A DNA stretch of 64,000 nt, from positions 1-64,000 of the forward strand of contig NZ_JAOASQ010000010.1 of the NCBI RefSeq assembly GCF_030158565.1. The letters are read 5' to 3'. Within the stretch, counting starts at the first letter, position 1, and each line of letters starts with the position of its first letter. A program made the position numbers and the translations under genes. Below are positions 46,988 to 56,772 of this stretch, piece after piece. The notes below the pieces were generated by a model that saw only the letters and a list, made by a program, of their open reading frames with translations, made no database searches and was not told the origin of the DNA. This DNA comes from Limnohabitans sp. GTDB taxonomy: Bacteria; Pseudomonadota; Gammaproteobacteria; Burkholderiales; Burkholderiaceae_C.

Positions 46988-48415
46988 ATGAGCAAACAAT
47001 TCGACGTCGTCGTCATTGGCGGTGGCCCCGGTGGCTACATCGCAGCCATCCGCGCTGCACAACTCGGTTTCCAGGTCGCTTGTATCGACGAGTGGAAAAA
47101 CGCAGCCGGTGGCCCAGCGCCCGGCGGTACCTGCACCAACGTGGGTTGCATTCCCTCCAAGGCTTTGCTGCAGTCCAGCGAACACTTTGAGCACGCCAAT
47201 CACCACTTCGCAGACCACGGCATCACCGCCAAGGACGTGAAGATGGACGTGGCCAAGATGATTGCCCGCAAGGACAACGTCGTGAAGCAAAACAACGATG
47301 GCATCTTGTACCTGTTCAAGAAAAACAAGGTCACGTTCTTCCACGGCCGCGGCAGCTTTGCTGGCAAGGCTGAAGGCGGTTACACCATCAACGTGGCTGG
47401 CAAGACCGAAGAGGCCATCACGGCCAAGCAAGTCATCATCGCCACAGGCTCGAACGCCCGTGCGCTGCCCGGCACACCGTTTGACGAAGTCAACGTGTTG
47501 TCCAACGACGGCGCTTTGCGCGTGGGCGCTGTGCCCAAGAAGTTGGCCTTGATCGGCTCAGGCGTGATTGGTTTGGAGATGGGTTCTGTGTGGCGTCGTC
47601 TCGGCGCTGACGTGACCATCCTCGAAGGCCTGCCCACATTCCTCGGCGCTGTGGACGAGCAAATCGCCAAAGAAGCCAAGAAAGCATTCGACAAGCAAGG
47701 CTTGAAGATCGAACTCGGCGTGAAAGTCGGCGAGATCGTCAACGGCAAGAAGGGCGTCACCGTCAACTACACCAACGCCAAAGGCGAAGCCATTGTGTTG
47801 GACGCTGACAAGCTGATCGTGTCGATTGGCCGCGTGCCCAACACCATCGGTTTGAATGCCGAAGCCATTGGCCTGCAGCTCGATGAGCGTGGTGCGATTG
47901 TGGTGGACGGCGATTGCCGCACCAATGTGCCAGGCGTCTGGGCGGTGGGCGACGTGGTGCGTGGCCCGATGCTCGCGCACAAAGCCGAAGAAGAGGGCGT
48001 GGCCGTGGCTGAGCGCATCGCTGGCCAACACGGTCACGTCAACTTCAACACCATCCCTTGGGTCATCTACACCAGCCCCGAAATCGCTTGGGTGGGCCGC
48101 ACAGAGCAACAGCTCAAGGCCGACGGTGTGGCGTACAAGGCCGGCACGTTCCCGTTCCTCGCGAACGGCCGTGCACGCGCTTTGGGCGACACCACCGGTA
48201 TGGTGAAGTTTCTGGCCGATGCCACGACCGACGAAATTTTGGGCGTGCACATGGTGGGCCCACAGGTGTCAGAGTTGATCTCTGAAGCTGTGGTGGCGAT
48301 GGAGTTCCGCGCCAGCGCCGAAGACATCGCCCGCATCTGCCATGCACACCCCAGCTTGAGCGAAGCGACCAAGGAAGCGGCTTTGGCGGTGGACAAGCGC
48401 ACCCTGAACTTCTAA
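46988..48415 (+). CDS. lpdA: dihydrolipoamide dehydrogenase (OGDH E3)
   Basis: A 475-aa FAD/NAD disulfide oxidoreductase without a lipoyl domain. It begins [19 protein letters not shown], has redox cysteines C49-C54 in [12 protein letters not shown], the NAD-binding [13 protein letters not shown] and the C-terminal [10 protein letters not shown] active His-Glu motif. ATG 46988 is preferred over an in-frame ATG 45 bp upstream. It is the third gene of the suc operon and distinct from the lipoyl-bearing E3 of pyruvate dehydrogenase at 23041, so each complex has its own E3. Confidence 0.96.
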   Translation: MSKQFDVVVIGGGPGGYIAAIRAAQLGFQVACIDEWKNAAGGPAPGGTCTNVGCIPSKALLQSSEHFEHANHHFADHGITAKDVKMDVAKMIARKDNVVKQNNDGILYLFKKNKVTFFHGRGSFAGKAEGGYTINVAGKTEEAITAKQVIIATGSNARALPGTPFDEVNVLSNDGALRVGAVPKKLALIGSGVIGLEMGSVWRRLGADVTILEGLPTFLGAVDEQIAKEAKKAFDKQGLKIELGVKVGEIVNGKKGVTVNYTNAKGEAIVLDADKLIVSIGRVPNTIGLNAEAIGLQLDERGAIVVDGDCRTNVPGVWAVGDVVRGPMLAHKAEEEGVAVAERIAGQHGHVNFNTIPWVIYTSPEIAWVGRTEQQLKADGVAYKAGTFPFLANGRARALGDTTGMVKFLADATTDEILGVHMVGPQVSELISEAVVAMEFRASAEDIARICHAHPSLSEATKEAALAVDKRTLNF

Positions 48416-48425
48416 GCCCATGGCC

Positions 48426-48506
48426 CGTTGCCGACTGCGGTCGGCAACGAGTTGGGTTAAAGTTCTTGCATCCCCAAAACCCGGGCTGGCCCCGGGTTTC
48501 GTTTTT
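48426..48506 (+). terminator. double hairpin ending sucA-sucB-lpd
   Basis: A perfect 10-bp stem with TGCG loop (48426-48435 with 48440-48449, no T-run) is followed by AAACCCGGG/CCCGGGTTT (48477-48485 with 48491-48499) and a T-run at 48502-48506. The second is a good intrinsic terminator; the first may protect the mRNA 3' end. Confidence 0.75.
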
Positions 48507-48528
48507 GACGTTGAAGATCGATCCACCC

Positions 48529-49626
48529 ATGTCTGTTCGTGCTGTTTACGAAGAAGAACTCCGCAAACGTGGGTTCCAAAGTGATCCTGCCCAGTTGCGT
48601 GCCATCGATGCGCTGGAGCAGTGCGCCAACGACTGGGCGGCCTACCGCGCCAAGCGCTCCAATGCGCTGAAAAAGCTGATCAACCGCCCTGAAATCCCGA
48701 AAGGGGTTTACATGTTTGGCGGGGTAGGGCGCGGCAAGAGTTTCCTCATGGACTGCTTTTACGAAGCCGTTCCGATCAAACGCAAAACCCGCCTGCATTT
48801 TCACGAGTTCATGCGGGAGGTGCACCGCGAACTGACGGCCATGCAGGGCACCGTCAACCCCTTGGATGTGCTGGGCAAGAAAATGGCCAAGCGCTACCGG
48901 CTCATCTGCTTCGATGAATTCCACGTGGCCGACATCACCGATGCGATGATCCTGCACCGGCTGCTGGTGGCGCTGTTCGACAACGGCGTGGGTTTTGTGA
49001 CCACGTCCAACTTCATGCCCGATGGCCTGTACCCCAACGGCTTGCACCGCGACCGCATCTTGCCGGCCATTGCCTTGTTGAATCAGCGCATGAATGTTCT
49101 GAACGTGGACAACGGCACCGATTACCGCCGCCGCACACTGGAGATGGTCAAGCTGTACCACTCCCCGCTGGGTGAACAAGCCGATGCCGAAATGCAAGAC
49201 GCCTTCAACCGCCTGGCCACCGGGCCGGACGAAGACCCGGTGCTGCACATCGAGGCGCGCAAGATCCAGTCACGTCGCCGCTCGGGGGATGTGGTCTGGT
49301 TCGATTTCATGGCCATTTGCGGGGGGCCGCGCTCTCAAAACGATTACCTGGAAATCGCCACGCAGTTCCACACGGTACTGCTGAGCAATGTGCCGCAACT
49401 GCCAGTGAGCATGGCGTCCGAAGCCAGGCGCTTCACCTGGCTGATCGACGTGCTGTACGACCGCCGGGTCAAGTTGATTTTGTCTGCGGCCGTTGAGCCT
49501 GAAGCGCTTTACTTGCAAGGGCCGATGTCGCACGAGTTTCCGCGCACGATTTCGCGTCTGCATGAGATGCAGTCCAGCGAATTCCTGGCGCTGGAGCACC
49601 GCACTGTGGACACGCACCTGACATGA
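48529..49626 (+). CDS. zapE: cell division ATPase ZapE (AFG1 family)
   Basis: A 365-aa P-loop ATPase. Walker A is MFGGVGRGKSFLMD (about 61-74), Walker B is RLICFDEFHVADI and the arginine-finger region follows in TSNFMPDGLYPNGL. ZapE interacts with FtsZ and is needed under stress. ATG 48529 (MSVRAVYEEEL) is chosen. It starts a run zapE-unknown-ydcH-dinG in which each stop overlaps the next start, indicating an operon. Confidence 0.93.
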   Translation: MSVRAVYEEELRKRGFQSDPAQLRAIDALEQCANDWAAYRAKRSNALKKLINRPEIPKGVYMFGGVGRGKSFLMDCFYEAVPIKRKTRLHFHEFMREVHRELTAMQGTVNPLDVLGKKMAKRYRLICFDEFHVADITDAMILHRLLVALFDNGVGFVTTSNFMPDGLYPNGLHRDRILPAIALLNQRMNVLNVDNGTDYRRRTLEMVKLYHSPLGEQADAEMQDAFNRLATGPDEDPVLHIEARKIQSRRRSGDVVWFDFMAICGGPRSQNDYLEIATQFHTVLLSNVPQLPVSMASEARRFTWLIDVLYDRRVKLILSAAVEPEALYLQGPMSHEFPRTISRLHEMQSSEFLALEHRTVDTHLT

Positions 49627-49955
49627 AGAAGGGCTTTCTTCTTTTGTTGTGTTCAAGCGCCTGTGCGTTCGCGCAAACCGCCGATGACACGGCGGCTGCT
49701 TTTGCCAAAGAGCGTGAAGTCCTGGCGGCGCAACGCCAGTTGGTGCTGGATGCTTTTGAAGAACGATCACAAGCTTGCTGGCAAAAATTTGCCGTCAACA
49801 ATTGCATCATCCAGGCCCGTCGCACACGCCGCGCAGATCTGGAGCCCATCCGTCAGGCTGAATTGGCCGTCAATGAGCGAGAGCGTCAATGGCGCACTCA
49901 GCAACGCAACGAGCGCTTGCAAAACAAACAGGCGGAAAGCGCTGCCAAGCCATGA
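49623..49955 (+). CDS. small secreted coiled-coil protein, unknown
   Basis: A 110-aa protein with a signal peptide (MKKGFLLLLCSSACAFAQ) and a strongly charged, helical mature part (AAAFAKEREVLAAQRQLVLDA, ERERQWRTQQRNERLQ) likely to form a coiled coil. Two cysteines (ACWQ and NCII) could form a disulfide in the periplasm. Its ATG overlaps the zapE stop (ATGA). I recognise no named family. Confidence 0.8.
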   Translation: MKKGFLLLLCSSACAFAQTADDTAAAFAKEREVLAAQRQLVLDAFEERSQACWQKFAVNNCIIQARRTRRADLEPIRQAELAVNERERQWRTQQRNERLQNKQAESAAKP

Positions 49956-50170
49956 TGGATTCATTGTCCGAGGATTTGCACTCGCCACAGCGTCAGTTGA
50001 TTGAGCTTCAAATGGCGCACGCCGATCTGGATGCGCTGATTGATCAGGCCAGTTTGCATCCCCAGCCGCTCGATGAGCTGCGCATGCGCCGCCTGAAAAA
50101 GCGCCGCTTGGCTTTGCGCGATCAAATGGCCCAACTGCAAGCCATGCTGGACCCCAAGGAGCCCGCTTGA
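49952..50170 (+). CDS. YdcH/DUF465-like small protein
   Basis: A 72-aa all-helical protein (LIELQMAHADLDALIDQA, ELRMRRLKKRRLALRDQMAQL), the pattern of the YdcH/SlyX-like DUF465 family, whose function is not established. The ATG overlaps the stop of the gene before it; its stop overlaps the TTG of the helicase gene. An ATG one codon later is equally possible. Confidence 0.8.
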   Translation: MMDSLSEDLHSPQRQLIELQMAHADLDALIDQASLHPQPLDELRMRRLKKRRLALRDQMAQLQAMLDPKEPA

Positions 50171-52272
50171 GTCTGCTCACGCAAAGGGTGCTGCAGACCT
50201 TGTCAGGCCAGGGCACGTTGGCGCAAGCCATTCCAGGCTACCATGCGCGTGATGGGCAAACCGACATGGCCTTGGCCGTCAGCCAGACCGTCGAAGACGG
50301 GGGGCAGTTGGTGGTGGAGGCCGGAACAGGTGTGGGCAAGACCTATGCTTACCTGGTGCCTGTACTCCTAAGTGGGCAACGCGCCTTGATTTCCACGGCC
50401 ACCAAGGCCTTGCAGGACCAGCTGTTCTCCCGCGACATTCCGCGCCTGGTGGATGTGCTGGGTTTGCCCATCCGCGTGGCCTTGCTCAAGGGGCGCTCCA
50501 ATTACCTGTGTCTGCACCGCATGGAGCAGGCCCGTCACAACCCCGAGTCGGCGCAAGCCGGTGCACAGCGCGCTTTGGCCAAGATCGAAGTTTGGGCGCA
50601 GAGCACGCGCACGGGCGACATGGCGGAACTGCCGGGCCTGGATGAGCGTTCATCCTTGTGGCCTTTGGTGACCTCAACGCGCGACAACTGCTTGGGATCG
50701 TCTTGCCCGCGTTACAAGGCCTGTCACGTGAATTTGGCGCGCAAAGAGGCCATGGCATCCGATGTGGTGGTGATCAACCACCATTTGTTTTTTGCCGATG
50801 TGGCGGTGCGCGAATCCGGGGTGGCCGAGCTGTTGCCCACCGTGCGCGTGACGGTCTTTGATGAAGCGCACCAGCTCAACGAAATTGGCGTCAATTTTCT
50901 GGGGCAGCAGCTGTCGACCGTGCAGCTGCTCGAATTGTCCCGGGATGTGTTGGCCACAGGCTTGCAACTGGCCCGAGGTCTGGTGGATTGGCAGGTTTTG
51001 AGCGCCCAGTTGGAAAAAGCTTCGCGCGATTTGCGTTTGGCGGCAGGCATGCACCGTGGCGCTGTTCGCCTGCGCTGGACTGACAGCTTGCCCGAGGGCG
51101 TAGAACCCGCCGAATGGCAGCAAGCCATGCGGGTGCTGACGCGTGCCCTGGAGTCTTTGCGCGATGGCCTGGACATGGTGAGCGAGTTGGCGCCGGACTT
51201 TCAGCGCCTGGGCGACCGGACCCGTGAATTGGTGCAGCGTGTGGCGATCTTCTGCGATGCCCCCAATCCCGAAGGGGTGCGTTGGCTGGAAGTCAGCGCG
51301 CAGCTGCGCATGGTCGAATCACCCTTGGACATTGCCAATGCCTTCATCAAGTTGACCCAATCGCCTGTGGCGGCCACCTCTGGGCAAGACGAACAGACCA
51401 ATGATCTGCCGTTCACCACCAGCATGGACAGCGCTGCTTCAGCGGGGCAGGCGACAGGCGAGGGCGGTGGTGTCGGTCAGAAAGCCTGGATATTCACCTC
51501 GGCCACTTTGGGTGATGAGCCCAGTTTGCGCTGGTTCACGCAGCCCTGCGGCTTGACTTCTGCTCGCGTGATGCAGGTCGGCAGCCCCTTTGACTATGCA
51601 TCGCAAGCTTGCCTGTATGTGCCTGAGCATTTCCCCAAGCCAGGCGATTCTTCCCATGTGCAACATGTGGCCCAGCTGGTCACCGAGGCCGTGACCGCCT
51701 TGGGTGGCCGCACCTTGGTGTTGACCACCACCTTGAACGCCATGCGCAGCATTGGCGAGCATTTGCAGTCGCGTCTGGATGCCAGCAGCCACATTGAAGT
51801 GCTGGTTCAGGGCCAGAGCCCGAAGCGGCGCTTGATGGAGCGTTTCCGCGAAGGCGCCAGTGAAGGGCGTGCCGGCTGCATTCTCGTGGCTTCGGCTTCG
51901 TTTTGGGAGGGCTTTGATGTGCCCGGCGAGGCCTTGCAATTGGTGGTGATCGACAAATTGCCTTTCCCTCCACCGGGCGATCCGCTGTTTGAGGCGCGCA
52001 GCCAACGCATCACGCGAGAAGGCGGCAGTGCATTCGCCGACCATGCTTTACCCGAAGCCGCCGTGACCCTCAAGCAAGGGGCCGGGCGTTTGATTCGCAG
52101 TGAGAGCGATCAGGGCATTTTGGTGGTGTGCGACAGCCGTTTGAGCAGCATGTCTTATGGGCGGAGACTGGTCAGGGGTTTGCCCCCCATGCGCCGCTTG
52201 AGCGATCACCAGGCGTTTTTGGACGCCGTGGCGCAGCTCACCAAAAACGCCACCAGCTCTTCGACTTTTTGA
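50167..52272 (+). CDS. dinG: DinG/YoaA-type ATP-dependent DNA helicase
   Basis: A 701-aa XPD-like iron-sulfur superfamily 2 helicase. Walker A is EAGTGVGKTYAYL (about 51-63). The 4Fe-4S cysteines are in DNCLGSSCPRYKACHVN, the DEAH box is VFDEAHQLNEIG and motif VI is KQGAGRLIRSESD. It unwinds damaged or R-loop DNA. The start is TTG, overlapping the upstream TGA (TTGA). Its 3' end overlaps the convergent bamD coding region by 35 bp. It may be YoaA rather than DinG. Confidence 0.88.
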   Translation: MSLLTQRVLQTLSGQGTLAQAIPGYHARDGQTDMALAVSQTVEDGGQLVVEAGTGVGKTYAYLVPVLLSGQRALISTATKALQDQLFSRDIPRLVDVLGLPIRVALLKGRSNYLCLHRMEQARHNPESAQAGAQRALAKIEVWAQSTRTGDMAELPGLDERSSLWPLVTSTRDNCLGSSCPRYKACHVNLARKEAMASDVVVINHHLFFADVAVRESGVAELLPTVRVTVFDEAHQLNEIGVNFLGQQLSTVQLLELSRDVLATGLQLARGLVDWQVLSAQLEKASRDLRLAAGMHRGAVRLRWTDSLPEGVEPAEWQQAMRVLTRALESLRDGLDMVSELAPDFQRLGDRTRELVQRVAIFCDAPNPEGVRWLEVSAQLRMVESPLDIANAFIKLTQSPVAATSGQDEQTNDLPFTTSMDSAASAGQATGEGGGVGQKAWIFTSATLGDEPSLRWFTQPCGLTSARVMQVGSPFDYASQACLYVPEHFPKPGDSSHVQHVAQLVTEAVTALGGRTLVLTTTLNAMRSIGEHLQSRLDASSHIEVLVQGQSPKRRLMERFREGASEGRAGCILVASASFWEGFDVPGEALQLVVIDKLPFPPPGDPLFEARSQRITREGGSAFADHALPEAAVTLKQGAGRLIRSESDQGILVVCDSRLSSMSYGRRLVRGLPPMRRLSDHQAFLDAVAQLTKNATSSSTF

Positions 52273-53044
52273 ACGCTTGTCCCTTGAGATAGGGTGAGGC
52301 GGGGAAGTTCTTTTCCAACACGCGTTGCGCATCGTTGCGCAAATCCGTCATGCCCATGGCTTCGTAGGAGCTGATCAGGATCGACAAGGCTTCTTCGTTG
52401 GCGGGCACGCCGGGAAAGTCTGAAATTGCTTGCTGTGCGCGGTTGATGGCAGCCACATGGGCGCCACGGCTGGCGTAGTAACGCGCCACGTGCACTTCAT
52501 AAGCCGCCAATGAGTTGACGATGTAGGTCATGCGCTGGCGTGCTTCGGGCGAGTATTTCGAATCCGGAAAGCGTGCGCTCAACTCCCGGAAGGATTCATA
52601 CGCGTCTTTGGCCGCCTTTTGATCGCGCTCGGACAGATCCTGGTCAACGATGGAGGAGAACAAGCCCAGGTTGTCATTGAAATTGACCAGGCCCTTCAGG
52701 TAGAGGGCGTAATCGACGGCCGGGCTGGACGGGTGCAAGCGGATGAAGCGGTCCAAGGTGGCCACCGCTTGGACTTTGTCGCCCGTTTTGTACTGTGCGA
52801 AAGCTTTGTCGATCTGTGCCTGCTGAGCCAACACGGTTCCTGCCGCGCGGCCTTCGAGTTTTTCGAACATGCCGATGGCCTTGTCCCATGCACCCGAATC
52901 AGCATCTTCCTTGGCTTGGCTGTAAATCTTCTCTGGGGACCAGCCCACAGTCACATCTTTGGGCGTGTTCGAGCAGCCTGCCAGCATCAGGCCCGTTGCC
53001 AACACCAAGCCGGCTGGAACCATCGATAATCTGTTGCTTTGCAT
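52238..53044 (-). CDS. bamD: outer-membrane assembly lipoprotein BamD
   Basis: A 268-aa lipoprotein of the BAM complex that inserts outer-membrane beta-barrels. The signal ends in a lipobox LMLAGC. Tetratricopeptide repeats follow (YSQAKEDADSGAWDKAIGMFEKLEG, then FAQYKTGDKVQAVATLDRFIRLHP). ATG 53044 with AGGA upstream is preferred over a TTG eight codons earlier. It diverges from rluD, 60 bp apart, the usual betaproteobacterial arrangement. Confidence 0.94.
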   Translation of the reverse strand: MQSNRLSMVPAGLVLATGLMLAGCSNTPKDVTVGWSPEKIYSQAKEDADSGAWDKAIGMFEKLEGRAAGTVLAQQAQIDKAFAQYKTGDKVQAVATLDRFIRLHPSSPAVDYALYLKGLVNFNDNLGLFSSIVDQDLSERDQKAAKDAYESFRELSARFPDSKYSPEARQRMTYIVNSLAAYEVHVARYYASRGAHVAAINRAQQAISDFPGVPANEEALSILISSYEAMGMTDLRNDAQRVLEKNFPASPYLKGQAFKKSKSWWRFW

Positions 53045-53103
53045 CTCTGACGTCCTTGAACTGTTCAATCGAATTGATTATATCGACCACCCCTGAAGCC
53101 CAC

Positions 53104-54102
53104 GTGTCTCAAGCCTTGGCGCAAGACGATGTTTTACAAGTCAGTGATGCCGCTGAGGAAGAGCTTCGCCAAAGCCAGGTGCCCGTGACTTTGCATGGGC
53201 AACGCCTGGACCGCGCGCTGGCCCAATTGGTGCCCGAGTTTTCCCGCAATTACCTGCAGCAACTGATCGAGCAGGGCGATGTCTTGGTGGACGGTCGCGT
53301 CACCACCAAGCCGTCGACAAAGGTGCGGCTGGGCCATGCGGTTCAAGTCACCTTGCGCGCCACACCCCAGTCGAAGGCCTTTGTGCCGGAGGCCATGCCC
53401 ATTGATGTGGTGTACGAAGATGCCCATTTGCGTGTGATCCACAAGCCTGCGGGTTTGGTGGTGCATCCTGCACCCGGCAATTGGCAGGGAACGCTGCTCA
53501 ACGGCTTGCTGGCCCTGGACCCCATGGCCGCAGATGTGCCGCGTGCCGGTATCGTTCACCGTTTGGACAAGGACACCAGTGGCCTGATGGTGGTGGCCCG
53601 CACCCGCCAGGCCATGGATGCTTTGGTGCAGCAAATTGCGGCCCGTGAGGTGCATCGCCAATACCTCGCTTTGGCCCACAAACCATGGACGGGGCCTTCA
53701 CCACGCACCATTGAAGCGCCCATCGGGCGCGATCCGGCCAACCGCTTGCGCATGGCGGTGGTGGACTTGGCTTACCAGTCAGGCAAAACAGCGGCGACCA
53801 CCATCGATGTGCTGGACCAGAATGAGCGCGTCTGTCTGGTCCAGTGCACCTTGCACACGGGGCGCACGCACCAGATCCGGGTGCACATGGCCCATCTGGG
53901 CCATCCCTTGGTGGCGGATGCCGTGTACGGCGGTGCCCCTTTGGCCGGCATGACCCGGCAGGCCCTGCATGCCTGGCATCTGGCATTCGAGCACCCGATC
54001 ACGGGCCAGGCCATTGACCTGCGGATCGCATTGCCCGATGACATGGCCCGCGCCTTGGCCGATTTGGGCCTCAGTTACAATGCAATTTCACAGGGAGCAT
54101 GA
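53104..54102 (+). CDS. rluD: 23S rRNA pseudouridine synthase RluD
   Basis: A 332-aa RluA-family synthase, with an S4 domain (about 30-90, RLDRALAQLVPEFSRNYLQQLIEQG) and the catalytic motif GIVHRLDKDTSGLMVVAR (Asp about 155). LHTGRTHQIRVHMAHLGHP is the second signature. It makes pseudouridines 1911/1915/1917 of helix 69. The start is uncertain: GTG 53104 has only a weak ribosome site, and a TTG about 30 bases upstream is possible. The 3' end meets a structured leader before scpB. Confidence 0.92.
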   Translation: MSQALAQDDVLQVSDAAEEELRQSQVPVTLHGQRLDRALAQLVPEFSRNYLQQLIEQGDVLVDGRVTTKPSTKVRLGHAVQVTLRATPQSKAFVPEAMPIDVVYEDAHLRVIHKPAGLVVHPAPGNWQGTLLNGLLALDPMAADVPRAGIVHRLDKDTSGLMVVARTRQAMDALVQQIAAREVHRQYLALAHKPWTGPSPRTIEAPIGRDPANRLRMAVVDLAYQSGKTAATTIDVLDQNERVCLVQCTLHTGRTHQIRVHMAHLGHPLVADAVYGGAPLAGMTRQALHAWHLAFEHPITGQAIDLRIALPDDMARALADLGLSYNAISQGA

Positions 54103-54218
54103 GCTGGCAGCGCCGGTTTGAGCGAATCCAGAGCCAGGCATGTTTGCCAAGGCTCTCAGAACGGGGTGGTCAAGACGACCACCATCTCTGCACTTTCGAC
54201 GCCGTGAGGCGTCTTTTT
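54103..54218 (+). ncRNA. structured leader or small RNA between rluD and scpB
   Basis: Three consecutive hairpins are seen: AGAGCC/GGCTCT at 54130-54156 with an inner GGCA/TGCC, GGTGGTC/GACCACC at 54165-54183, and GACGCC/GGCGTC at 54198-54213 followed by TTTTT. The last is an intrinsic terminator, 18 bp before the scpB ATG. A TACAAT (54076-54081) inside the rluD end could be a -10. It may be a small RNA or an attenuator leader. A 46-codon frame (54099-54239) also spans it, overlapping both neighbours, but uses many rare Arg codons. Confidence 0.4.
54198..54218 (+). terminator. intrinsic terminator upstream of scpB
   Basis: GACGCC-GTGA-GGCGTC followed by five T bases. Confidence 0.8.
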
Positions 54219-54235
54219 CCCGAAAGATTGACACC

Positions 54236-54988
54236 ATGAATACGGCGCAAGCCAAGCGTGTCCTGGAAACGGCCCTGCTCACGGCAGGCCAGCCTTTGTC
54301 ATTGCGCGACATGCGCGTTTTATTTGACGATGCACTCGGGGCCGATACCCTGCGGCAATTGCTGCAAGAGCTTCAACTCGACTGGGCTCAACGAGGCCTG
54401 GATCTGGTGGCCGTGGCCAGTGGCTGGCGTTTCCAAAGCCGCCCGGAAATGCGCGAATACCTGGACCGTTTGCATCCCGAAAAGCCACCCAAGTACACAC
54501 GTGCGGCGCTGGAAACCTTGGCGATCATTGCCTACCGTCAACCGGTCACGCGTGGTGACATGGAAGACATCCGCGGTGTGACGATCAACTCTCAGATCCT
54601 CAAGCAGCTCGAAGACCGTGGCTGGGTGGAGGTCATTGGTCACCGTGAAACCGTGGGCCGTCCCGGTTTGTATGCCACCACACGCCAGTTTCTGGACGAT
54701 CTGGGGCTGGCATCGCTCGATCAGTTGCCCTTGTTGGCACAAACAGATTCCCCGGCATCTGCCTTGACGGGGTTGGTTGATGAGTTGCCGCTGCAGCCAA
54801 CCTTGTCGCTTGAAGATGCCATCGAGGCCTTGCCTTCTGCGTTTGTCGCCCCGTCTTCTGAGTCTCAAGAGAGCTTGGCTTTTGAACCCATTTCTAATGC
54901 TTCTGCTGATCAAGCAGAGGCCTCCTTCGCCGTGCCTGACACGTTAATTTCACCTATTTCGCCCGGCGAAGAATCCCCTAATCCATGA
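54236..54988 (+). CDS. scpB: segregation and condensation protein B
   Basis: A 250-aa kleisin-interacting winged-helix protein of the SMC-ScpAB condensin, needed for chromosome segregation. The first winged helix covers about 1-85, the second about 85-165 with the highly conserved [23 protein letters not shown] and GRPGLYATT. The last ~75 residues form an acidic tail absent from the minimal family. Its stop overlaps the rluB start (ATGA). Confidence 0.94.
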   Translation: MNTAQAKRVLETALLTAGQPLSLRDMRVLFDDALGADTLRQLLQELQLDWAQRGLDLVAVASGWRFQSRPEMREYLDRLHPEKPPKYTRAALETLAIIAYRQPVTRGDMEDIRGVTINSQILKQLEDRGWVEVIGHRETVGRPGLYATTRQFLDDLGLASLDQLPLLAQTDSPASALTGLVDELPLQPTLSLEDAIEALPSAFVAPSSESQESLAFEPISNASADQAEASFAVPDTLISPISPGEESPNP

Positions 54989-56190
54989 CAGATCACACCC
55001 AAGACGACGCCCGTCCTTCCAAACCTGCTGGCCAGCGCGCGCAGTCCCGCAAGCCGCGCTCCATGTTTGACCCCGAAAGGGCTTACAAGCCGATCGAGCT
55101 GTCGGACGTGGTATCCGGTCAATTCGACGAAGACGAGACGGCACCAGAAGAGGCGGTGGATCTGGGTAAACGTGTGCTGGCCCCTGAGGCGGACTCGCCC
55201 AAGCTGCACAAAGTGCTGGCGCAAGCCGGCCTGGGTTCGCGCCTGGAAATGGAAAAGCTGATCGCCGAAGGCCGCGTCGCGGTCAACAACGAGCCGGCCC
55301 ATGTGGGTCAGCGCGTTCAGTACGGCGATCAGATCAAGGTCAACGGCAAGCCGCTGCGCATCCGGATCGATCCGCCGCCAGCCCGTGTGATCGCCTACCA
55401 CAAGCCCGCTGGCGAGATCGTCAGCCATGACGACCCGCAAAACCGTCCTTCGGTGTTCCGCAAACTGCCACGCCTGATGAACGGCAAATGGCAGTCGGTG
55501 GGCCGTCTGGATTTGAACACCGAAGGTCTGTTGTTGTTCACCAGCTCCGGTGAGTTGGCCAACCAGTTGATGCACCCCCGCTTTGGCCTGGAGCGTGAGT
55601 ACGCGGTCCGCGTGCTGGGCGCTTTGAGCAAAGACGAAAAACAAAAACTGCTCGACGGCGTGATGCTGGACGACGGCCCGGCCCAGTTTGGCTCGATCGA
55701 AGACGGCGGCGGTGAAGGCTCCAACTGCTGGTATCGGGTCACGATTTCCGAAGGTCGCAACCGCGAAGTCCGCCGCATGATGGAGTCGGTGGGCCACGCT
55801 GTCAGCCGGTTGATCCGTATCCGTTATGGCGCGATGGTTTTGCCGCATGGTTTGCGCCGCGGGGCCTGGCTGGAACTGGACGAGGCCGACATCCGTTCCT
55901 TGATGCGTGCGGCGGGTAGCGCCGAGCGTCCTCGCCCCGTCACCGAGCGGCCAGTCTCCCGTACCAATCGAAATGACCGACGCCCTCGCACGGGCGGCGG
56001 TGGTAAAGCTGGCACGGCCGTGCCTCGGGCCAAACCTGCAGCCCAATCGGGCATGGGCGGGGCAGCCGCCCAGCCTGAAGCGGTGAAGTCATCGCAAGGT
56101 TTCATTGGTGCAGAAAGTTTCAATCGGCTCAAGCGCAACCCGGTCGGCCCTGGCCGTGGAGGTCGCGGCGGTAGCGGTCGAAGCCGCTGA
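54985..56190 (+). CDS. rluB: 23S rRNA pseudouridine synthase RluB
   Basis: A 401-aa RsuA/RluB-type enzyme with an S4 domain ([29 protein letters not shown], about 74-102) and catalytic [14 protein letters not shown] (Asp about 176). [16 protein letters not shown] is the second conserved motif. It modifies U2605 of 23S rRNA. Disordered extensions flank the core: an N-terminal 70 residues, and a basic Gly/Arg-rich tail ending [10 protein letters not shown], likely RNA-binding. ScpB-RluB adjacency is common in bacteria. Confidence 0.93.
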   Translation: MTDHTQDDARPSKPAGQRAQSRKPRSMFDPERAYKPIELSDVVSGQFDEDETAPEEAVDLGKRVLAPEADSPKLHKVLAQAGLGSRLEMEKLIAEGRVAVNNEPAHVGQRVQYGDQIKVNGKPLRIRIDPPPARVIAYHKPAGEIVSHDDPQNRPSVFRKLPRLMNGKWQSVGRLDLNTEGLLLFTSSGELANQLMHPRFGLEREYAVRVLGALSKDEKQKLLDGVMLDDGPAQFGSIEDGGGEGSNCWYRVTISEGRNREVRRMMESVGHAVSRLIRIRYGAMVLPHGLRRGAWLELDEADIRSLMRAAGSAERPRPVTERPVSRTNRNDRRPRTGGGGKAGTAVPRAKPAAQSGMGGAAAQPEAVKSSQGFIGAESFNRLKRNPVGPGRGGRGGSGRSR

Positions 56191-56314
56191 AAACCGGATT
56201 TCCTGTGTGCCCTTGTCCCAGAATGAGGGGGATTCGGGAGCTGCGCAGGTTAGAATAGTAGGCTTTGCTGAATGGCAAAAATGCTTTAAAAACACTCTGT
56301 TAGAGGAAATTACC

Positions 56315-56740
56315 ATGGCTATCGAACGCACTCTCTCCATCATCAAGCCCGACGCAGTCGCCAAGAACGTCATCGGCCAGATCTACGCTCGTTTTGAAGC
56401 TGCTGGCCTGAAAGTGGTCGCTGCCAAGATGGCTCATCTGTCGCGCCGCGAAGCCGAGCAGTTCTACGCTGTGCACAGCGCACGTCCTTTCTTCAAGGAC
56501 CTGGTGGACTTCATGATCTCTGGCCCCGTCATGATCCAGGCCTTGGAAGGCGAGAACGCCATTGCCAAGAACCGTGACCTGATGGGCGCAACCGATCCCA
56601 AGAAGGCCGACGCTGGCACCATCCGTGCTGACTTCGCTGACAGCATCGATGCCAACGCTGTGCACGGCTCTGACGCCCCTGAAACTGCTGCTGTGGAAGT
56701 TGCTTTCTTCTTCCCCGGCATGAACGTTTACGCACGCTGA
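56315..56740 (+). CDS. ndk: nucleoside diphosphate kinase
   Basis: A 141-aa hexameric/tetrameric NDK transferring the gamma-phosphate between nucleotides. The phospho-His is H117 in [10 protein letters not shown], and [10 protein letters not shown] opens the fold. Length and sequence are canonical. AGAGGAAA precedes ATG 56315. It heads the block of rlmN, rodZ, ispG, hisS, yfgM, bamB and der, which has this order in many betaproteobacteria. Confidence 0.97.
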   Translation: MAIERTLSIIKPDAVAKNVIGQIYARFEAAGLKVVAAKMAHLSRREAEQFYAVHSARPFFKDLVDFMISGPVMIQALEGENAIAKNRDLMGATDPKKADAGTIRADFADSIDANAVHGSDAPETAAVEVAFFFPGMNVYAR

Positions 56741-56772
56741 TTGCGTCGCGGCTCCAGCGCGACCCTATCCGT

